Below are positions 61,401 through 64,000 of a stretch of 64,000 nt of DNA, one piece after another. The translations under genes were made by a program, and so were the position numbers. The notes beneath the pieces are model-generated. The model did no database searches and was not told the origin of the DNA. It saw only the letters and a program-made list of their open reading frames with translations. Positions within the stretch are counted from its first letter, which is position 1. Each line of letters starts with the position of its first letter. Origin of the DNA: Adineta steineri. Its lineage: Eukaryota > Rotifera > Eurotatoria > Adinetida > Adinetidae. Location of the stretch: positions 403,841 to 467,840 of the forward strand of contig CAJNOI010000045.1 of assembly GCA_905250115.1 (NCBI GenBank). Reading direction: 5' to 3'.

Positions 61401-64000
61401 ATAATTACTAAAGTAAAAAATCTAAACCCATAAATCATATAACTAATATTCTTCTATACTGAATTATTACCTTAATTAATGACGACATTTTATGTACATA
61501 AAAAGAAATGTTCGACTATTTTATATCTCTTCAATTGTTCGATGTTGATATACTCCCACTGTCATGATTTCTCTTTTAATAAACTTTATTAATCACAGAC
61601 CAGATGGTAACTAGTATTTTTAAATATGATTTTCTATTTGCAATTGTATTGATAGAATGTGTTTGACATCGTGACTACTCTGAAAAGTACATTCTACCAA
61701 TCAATCAATAGAAAATATTTTTGTTATGATAACATATGTTCGTTAACGAAATGATTCAATTACATAGATTTATATTAATCGAAAAACAGGAAAAGCAAAT
61801 ACATGACAAAACTGCGTCCAATTTTGTTAAACATTACATGAATCTGATGAACTCTAAACTATATTATTAATACATAATATTTTTAGTTTGATTTTATTGT
61901 ATGAAAGAACGATGAATAATTCCTCCCTCATATTTATAAAAAGAAAACAGAATAATATTTGTTATTACTACATTAAATACTTCAATAATTTTTGTATGTC
62001 AATCATCAAAATTTCTTATTAAAAAAATATGTCAAACTAGGAGTGTATAAATGAAGAGACTATATGTTCATGTCACGTTCTGTATACTACTTATGTTGAT
62101 CATTTGAGAACATAATAACTAAGTATTCTTATCTTAATGATCCATTATTTGCTTTTGTGTTACCACAATTATGACAAAGAACATCTGTTTTTTTTTGTTC
62201 GTTGACAAAGATGTTTTTATCATATTTCTAAGAGAGAAAACTGATCGTAATCAAAGCAATTATGGGTAATTAGTAACTATCCATAGCCATTACTGACAAT
62301 TAGTAACATTTAAGACTTTTTTTCTCCATATAAACCATATAAAAAAACTCGCCGCGTGTTAGTGAGAAGTAAATTTTGCGTATAGAACTGTTTACAAGTC
62401 AAGATCAATGGTAATATAGCGATTGAGATGTTGTTGTTTATGTAGAGCCATTTCTGTTGACATCAAAATTATTCTTAGATGTTTATATCTATTCGGAATA
62501 ATTTTGACCTCGAGAACTTTGATCGTTTTCTGTAACGGAAATATATACTACATAATCTTTTAACTGAAGTCTATTAGAATATTGAGAAAAATATTTTATT
62601 TCCCTCTTCTATATATAGTTTTAGTCTATTAATAGAAGAGAATGTGTTAATCACGAATGTATCCTCTTTTTTTTCTAAAAATAGTCAAATAATAATCGAG
62701 ATTTCACACCCACAATACTAGAAGACCTAGAAATTAGTTCCATGTAAAGAATGAAACATGTGAGAAGAGTTTAGAGATAATCATCGAATGCAATACTTTT
62801 ACTCGTTCACATAGATAAACCACACAAATTATTGTACTATAGATGTAATCTGTTTTTTTAGCATGAAAAGCTTGTTAATTCATTCTTGTGAACTAGTTTT
62901 GTATTGAAATTGAAAAACAAATTGCCTGAAGTCATTTGATCCAATCGGAATTCTCAATGAGCTATCAAGATTACAAATGGGGAAAAGATAGACGTTTCCT
63001 TTTAGTTTCTGAACAAGATTTAGACATTTATCATGAAATAAAGTATAATGTTACAAAAAATTATATGAGATTTTCAAGCTATTCTAAACTCATACATTTT
63101 TATTGATTGATGAATCTTTATTCGAGTGCAATAAGTAAATAGGTATACGATTATGGCGAACAAGCAGTATATAAGAAATCTCATTACTAAGCACTATTTT
63201 CTTCAATGTCTAGACAAACAATCTATTTAAATCTGATCCCTTAAATTTAATACTAAAAATAATTGAACATAACATTTATTACAAAAAAAAAGTGTTGATA
63301 TACTGAACTGATGAATCCTATTTTACAAAGAAATTCATGTCATACAATACGATAAATATCTGAATTATAAATGCTTCGATGAAATAGCGATTTTATAATT
63401 TTCATTGATTAATTAAATCTCTCAAAAAAAAACAGAAAATATCTCGATACAGATAGAATAGAAATGAATATATAATGAAGTTTTGCTTCTGCTTCGAAAA
63501 ACATTACACTAGTTTTGATATTGTTTTTCGTATGTCTTTCTGTTTTCGATACAAACAGTTTACAAACTATCGATATGATTGTGCACTTGTTCAAGGACGA
63601 ATATCTTGAATATTATCAAAAAAAACCTTGACTTAATCATTTATCATTAAAAAAAATGAAACTAATCAATAGTATTTGTAAAGATTTAGTAGTGATTAGA
63701 ATCTCAGCTTGTTTTCTCTTGCATAACTCTATCTTGTTTTCGGCAATATTATTGTTTTTCAGAAAAAATACAATAGATTAGTTATGATATCTGATAACAT
63801 ATGGTAGATATAATCTATGAAAAACTATAGAAATCAGTACATACTCTATGGTTAGCATGAGAAAGACAACAATTAAATTATACTCGAAGAAGTTGGTCAT
63901 ATGATATTGATAAACATTAGATAATGATGGTACAGAGGTTTATTTATTTGCCTGGAAAAACATAAAAATTGTTGATATTTGTTCTTTGCTTTCTCTACTA
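58459..64000. other. 5.5 kb with no recognisable gene
   Basis: AT-rich throughout, with stops in all frames; the frames at 59302-59496 and 63409-63594 show no domain. Only one short CACACCCACAAT string (about 62706) recalls the telomere-like tracts. No tRNA, rRNA or transposon terminus was recognised by eye. Confidence 0.55.

Noticed and set aside
58459..64000. Search for tRNA genes and further exons in the right-hand spacer
   Set aside because: No convincing A/B box pair, cloverleaf or coding stretch was recognised by eye; a tRNA or profile scan was not possible here.

Overview
The window looks like nuclear DNA of a bdelloid rotifer (Adineta or Rotaria type). It is AT-rich and has many 45-60 nt GT-AG introns. 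It also carries many short TGTGGG/CCCACA tracts (the hexamer described as the bdelloid telomere repeat), piggyBac and Penelope-like remains, and fusion genes (ADP-ribosyltransferase, FG-GAP, kelch, DYW-type PPR) of the kind known from bdelloids. The species cannot be named from sequence alone. Three 100-N scaffold gaps lie at 4033-4132, 24469-24568 and 55737-55836.

Left, accessory-like part (1-38 kb). A TTAA-flanked piggyBac-type MITE, a PAN-like exon and a cut-off piggyBac transposase precede the first of three ADP-ribosyltransferase (ART) genes: ART-TPR-transmembrane-Thr/Pro stalk, minus strand, 6.5 to 4.1 kb. A complete nine-exon DYW-type PPR gene (952 aa, minus) and an asteroid-type nuclease-fold gene (672 aa, minus) follow. 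The second ART-TPR gene lacks its 5' part and abuts a large two-orientation TGTGGG array at 16.4-16.8 kb. Then come F-box remains, a 636-bp piggyBac-type MITE, an F-box gene, an unclassified MITE beside an orphan exon, a kelch-repeat gene, and an MRCK-like kinase gene cut by a gap. The third ART gene can be spliced in silico into one 1439-aa reading frame: ART, one membrane helix and 21 FG-GAP repeats (30.3-34.8 kb). A decayed Penelope-type GIY-YIG fragment ends this part.

Right, core-like part (38.7-64 kb). It holds a secreted glycoprotein, a multipass membrane protein, a calpain-like gene, a 21-exon KIF23/MKLP1 kinesin-6 gene, a GH18 chitinase with a C-terminal chitin-binding module, the C-terminal half of an SLC16-like transporter, and a rhodopsin-type GPCR. 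The last 5.5 kb shows no gene. TGTGGG tracts are frequent left of 38.02 kb and almost absent to the right.

Gene models were built by hand from reading frames, splice-site consensus and phase. Where all exons are given, the summed length is divisible by three. Most genes appear to be separate transcription units. The main links are shared modules (three ART genes) and the repeated association of genes with telomere-like inverted repeats.
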